36,844 nucleotides of DNA. It comes from MGNI01 sp964353875 (GTDB lineage: Bacteria; Chloroflexota; Anaerolineae; Anaerolineales; E44-bin32). The stretch lies in NCBI GenBank assembly GCA_964353875.1, contig CAYGXU010000020.1, forward strand, positions 1 to 36,844. The letters are read 5' to 3'. Positions within the stretch are counted from its first letter, which is position 1; every line of letters begins with the position of its first letter. The position numbers were made by a program, and so were the translations under genes. Of this stretch, positions 34,135-36,844 are shown one piece after another. Below the pieces are notes generated by a model. It saw only the letters and a list, made by a program, of their open reading frames with translations, searched no databases and had not been told where the DNA came from.

Positions 34135-35049
34135 CTAAGGGTCGGGGAATTGATTCCAGGCGTCAGAAACGAAAATAATCAAGTCTTCCATCACAGCCAT
34201 CCAGGTCGAGGCTTCATGCCCGCCAGAGGCAAGCAGAAAACGATGAGGCACCCCCAGTTCCGTCATGAGGCTGACCAACTCCTCCGTCTTTTTCCTAAAA
34301 CCGCCCTCCTCATCGCCGACACTGATAAAGATCTTCGAGGGAAGCCGGTTTGTTGACTGAAGAATGATAAAGGGATCGTACTCAGGTCGCGCCCGATTCA
34401 TCGGTAATGCTGGGCTGAGCGCAGCAACGATGGCGATTTGATCCGGATTACGAAAACTAATTTCCATTGCCCAAATAGCGCCTCGCGAAATTCCCGCTAT
34501 CGCCCGATGATCAGCATCCGCAATGGTGCGCAGGTTCTCATCAATGAAAGGCACCAGACCTTCCAACATTTCCTCTTCATAGGAACCCGGTCCTCCATCG
34601 CTTTCCACATTCAGCGACCGCGGAAGGAATGGCATCACCATGATAAAGGGTTGCCAGCGCCCAATCTGAATCCCTACCTCTACCACTTCATCAACGCCTA
34701 ACTCGTCCCAATGGGATTCATCGAACGGATAACCATGCAGGAGATAAAGTACAGGGTATCGTTCAGCACTACTTTCATAACATGGGGGAAAATAGATTCG
34801 TATTGCGATCGTACCTTGAGATACTTTGCCAGGATATTTGGTTTGCTCCACATGCCCTACTCCATCCACGCAGGAAGACGTCTGGCTAGGAGAAGGGGTG
34901 CTCCTATGCACCCCCGCGCGGGTCGTCGCAGCAGGCACAGCCAATGTCGTTGAAGGCGTTGGGGAAGAACCTTCCATTATTGGAATGATGTACCTGGTAC
35001 AGGCAGAAGTGAAGAAAATGAGGAAGATTGGCTTGAGGAGACGTCTCAT
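34135..35049 (-). CDS. Secreted esterase lipoprotein (Esterase D / PHB-esterase-like)
   Basis: 304 residues. A signal peptide (LLKPIFLIFFTSAC) with lipobox-like TSAC predicts a lipoprotein, followed by a Ser/Thr/Pro linker. The catalytic domain is an alpha/beta hydrolase of the putative esterase family: RYPVLYLLHGYPFDESHW (oxyanion region), nucleophile serine in GISRGAIWAME, probable acid in ISVGDEEGG and the His in GGHEASTW. Substrate unknown; relatives include feruloyl and acyl esterases. The ATG before RRLLKP has AAGGG 6 nt upstream; an ATG two codons earlier is the alternative. Confidence 0.88.
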   Translation of the reverse strand: MRRLLKPIFLIFFTSACTRYIIPIMEGSSPTPSTTLAVPAATTRAGVHRSTPSPSQTSSCVDGVGHVEQTKYPGKVSQGTIAIRIYFPPCYESSAERYPVLYLLHGYPFDESHWDELGVDEVVEVGIQIGRWQPFIMVMPFLPRSLNVESDGGPGSYEEEMLEGLVPFIDENLRTIADADHRAIAGISRGAIWAMEISFRNPDQIAIVAALSPALPMNRARPEYDPFIILQSTNRLPSKIFISVGDEEGGFRKKTEELVSLMTELGVPHRFLLASGGHEASTWMAVMEDLIIFVSDAWNQFPDP

Positions 35050-35301
35050 TTCCATCCCTTGATCGAACGCTGTCCGCAGTTGTACTTCATCGGAACTCTG
35101 CCATCACGATAACATGGTTCTTGCGCGTTCCAGGTCCGAGTCGGGCTCGAACGATCGAGTCCCTAAAAATACAACCTCAAAACGCGCTCCTTGGTCCTCA
35201 TTTGATTCTAACGCACCATTTAATGCTTTGTTAGATTAATAACTCCATGATCCATTTGCATGGAAGTCAAGGGCTTTATGCCCAATTAAATCACTGCGGG
35301 T

Positions 35302-35307
35302 TATAAT
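35302..35307 (+). promoter_or_regulatory. -10 box 7 nt before the miaB start codon
   Basis: TATAAT ends 7 nt before the miaB ATG, so transcription should start at the start codon. The -35 region is poor (TGCCCA, 17-bp spacer). No ribosome-binding site is present. In 35056-35301 nothing else was recognised. Confidence 0.5.
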
Positions 35308-35314
35308 CCTCCAC

Positions 35315-36652
35315 ATGAAATACTACCTATGGACCTCCGGTTGTCAAATGAACGTTGCTGACTCGCAACGCTTGGCCTCGATATTGGAGAAGCTCGGTTA
35401 TGAACCCGCCTCCCAGGATAGCGAGGCAGATCTCATCATCCTTAACACTTGCGTCGTTCGACAGAGCGCCGAAGACAAAGCGTATGGCTACTTACATAGC
35501 TTACGTCCGCTCAAAGAACGACGACCGGAAATCATCCTCAACCTGATGGGTTGTCTTGTAGGAGTCAAGGGCAATCCCAGACTCAAGGAGAGCTTTCCCT
35601 ATGTGGATGTGTTCTCACCTCCCTCCGATCCCAGACCACTCCTTGCCTATTTGGACCGTAACGACGGAAAAGACCTTTCCCTGGAGGAAATCGAATATCG
35701 CAATGCTCTTCTTGACGAAGACCTCCTCCTCCCTAAAAACGAACAACAGCGTTCAATTACTGCGTTTATCCCCATTGTCTATGGTTGTTCCCATGCCTGC
35801 TCTTTTTGTGTGATCCCTTACCGACGTGGACCTGAACGCAGCCGTCCTGCAGATGAGATTGAAAGGGAGATTCGTCAATTGGTCGATCAAGGCATCCGAG
35901 AAGTAACCCTCCTTGGACAAATCGTCGACCGCTATGGATTAGATCGAGCGGATGGTTTTACGTTGTCGGATTTACTTCGAAGAATTCACGACATCGCGGG
36001 CATCGATCGGATCCGATTCCTCACTTCCCACCCAAATTGGATGAGCGAGCCATTATTGGCGACCATGGCTGAACTGCCAAAAGTTTGCGAGCACATCGAA
36101 GTCCCTGTCCAAGCAGGAGATGACGAAATCCTCAAACGAATGAAACGTGGATATACCGTTGACGAATATCGTCATTTGATCGATCGAATCCGCTGGCACA
36201 TCCCCGAGGCGATGATCGCCACCGATATCATTGTGGGTTTCCCAGGGGAAGACAATGAAAAATTTCAACGCACTCATGACCTGCTTGAAGCGTTACGACT
36301 GGATGTTGCCCACCTGGCACGCTATTCAGTTCGGTCAGGCACTCTGGCCGCACGTCGCCTGCGGGATGATGTCCCCCAAGAGGAGAAGATGCGGCGTTTT
36401 CGAGTTTTGGAGGCGCTTCAAGAATCGATCTCAGCGGAGATCAATGCACATTACATCAGCCAAAAAGTAGAGATATTGGTAGAGGGCAGACAACAAGGCC
36501 GTTGGAAAGGACGCACCCGCACCAACAAGCTGGTCTTCTTCGATTCCGAGGAGGAAACCCTTGGGAAACTTGTCCAGGTTGAAATCGAATGGGCAGGTCC
36601 ATGGAGCATGCGGGGCGTTGCGTTCCAACATGAGATAGCAAAGAACCATTGA
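35315..36652 (+). CDS. miaB: tRNA-2-methylthio-N6-dimethylallyladenosine synthase
   Basis: 445-residue radical-SAM methylthiotransferase acting on i6A37 of tRNAs that read UNN codons. The N-terminal UPF0004 domain has its three cluster cysteines in SGCQMNVADS, LNTCVVRQSAEDKAYG and MGCLVG. The radical-SAM motif is CSHACSFC followed by VIPYRRGPERSR; EVPVQAGDDEILKRMKRGYT and TDIIVGFPGED also match. A TRAM-like domain fills the C-terminus (VEILVEGRQQGRWKGRTRTNK). RimO and MtaB are alternatives, but the VIPYRRG segment and length favour MiaB. The usual LGQNVNxYG reads LGQIVDRYG here. It appears to be translated from a leaderless message. Confidence 0.93.
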   Translation: MKYYLWTSGCQMNVADSQRLASILEKLGYEPASQDSEADLIILNTCVVRQSAEDKAYGYLHSLRPLKERRPEIILNLMGCLVGVKGNPRLKESFPYVDVFSPPSDPRPLLAYLDRNDGKDLSLEEIEYRNALLDEDLLLPKNEQQRSITAFIPIVYGCSHACSFCVIPYRRGPERSRPADEIEREIRQLVDQGIREVTLLGQIVDRYGLDRADGFTLSDLLRRIHDIAGIDRIRFLTSHPNWMSEPLLATMAELPKVCEHIEVPVQAGDDEILKRMKRGYTVDEYRHLIDRIRWHIPEAMIATDIIVGFPGEDNEKFQRTHDLLEALRLDVAHLARYSVRSGTLAARRLRDDVPQEEKMRRFRVLEALQESISAEINAHYISQKVEILVEGRQQGRWKGRTRTNKLVFFDSEEETLGKLVQVEIEWAGPWSMRGVAFQHEIAKNH

Positions 36653-36825
36653 TCCCATTTCATCATTCCTTTCCTCCCATCGGATAAGATTTTATGACAT
36701 GGTATTCGTCTCGGTATCATTTTCCTCTCTGGCATAACAATTGCATCAATCATATGCAGACAGAGGGGCCTTTGACACAGTCTTATAATGAGTAAATAGT
36801 TACGCGGATTGGTTCAAGGAGGTTG

Positions 36826-36844
36826 GTGATCATTCCGATGGCCT
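36826..36844 (+). CDS. Start of a truncated gene at the right edge
   Basis: A strong AAGGAGG (36816-36822) precedes a GTG at 36826 by 3 nt and an in-frame ATG at 36838 by 15 nt. The six readable codons are VIIPMA, which is how many sugar nucleotidyltransferases begin, but this is far too short to assign. Confidence 0.35.

Overview
The window looks like ordinary chromosome from a bacterium of the phylum Chloroflexota, probably Anaerolineae-like. This is inferred from protein style (long Pro/Thr 'TPTP' linkers in the kinase, LysM protein and esterase; small zinc-ribbon proteins; split glycine decarboxylase) and roughly 50% GC. No phage genes, insertion sequence, CRISPR array, rRNA or tRNA was seen.

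Layout. 1-1540: a terminator, then a decayed region with remnants of a transglutaminase-like protein and a rearranged right-handed beta-helix protein. 1539-5311 (-): a membrane-anchored Ser/Thr kinase and a TGS/ThrRS-like nucleoside kinase. 5312-5930: intergenic DNA with a degenerate dispersed repeat and a possible small structured RNA. 5931-9430 (-): gcvH-gcvPA-gcvPB behind a consensus promoter and a tandem glycine riboswitch. 9661-12456: an ImmA/IrrE-like protein lacking the metal-binding motif (+), tryptophanase (-) and an MBL-fold hydrolase (+). 12441-15174 (-): tgt-uppP-orphan binding lipoprotein. 15485-17801: alr (+) and an SDR-type L-threonine dehydrogenase (-), convergent on a terminator. 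17802-18793: non-coding DNA with a possible small RNA. 18794-21299 (+): two uncharacterised zinc-ribbon proteins. 21537-24416 (+): uvrA. 24469-29548 (-): an ECF sigma / putative anti-sigma / membrane protein / MacAB-type ABC exporter operon. 29859-32647 (+): a GltD-like oxidoreductase and queG. 33295-35049 (-): a LysM protein and an esterase lipoprotein. 35315-36652 (+): miaB; another gene may start at the right edge.

How the genes fit together. Amino-acid catabolism is prominent: the glycine cleavage proteins sense glycine through the riboswitch, the threonine dehydrogenase produces a precursor of glycine, and tryptophanase degrades tryptophan. gcvT, lpd and kbl are not in the window. tgt and queG (queuosine) and miaB (ms2i6A) modify tRNA anticodon loops. 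uppP and alr serve peptidoglycan synthesis. The ECF operon looks like a self-contained regulated exporter.

I see no clearly new multigene defence or mobile system. The items most worth following up are the ECF-exporter operon with a perfect inverted repeat over its promoter, the recurrent leaderless-start geometry (alr, miaB and a 10-codon ORF ahead of queG), the ImmA-like pseudo-peptidase, the zinc-ribbon pair, a long inverted repeat before uvrA and two possible small RNAs.
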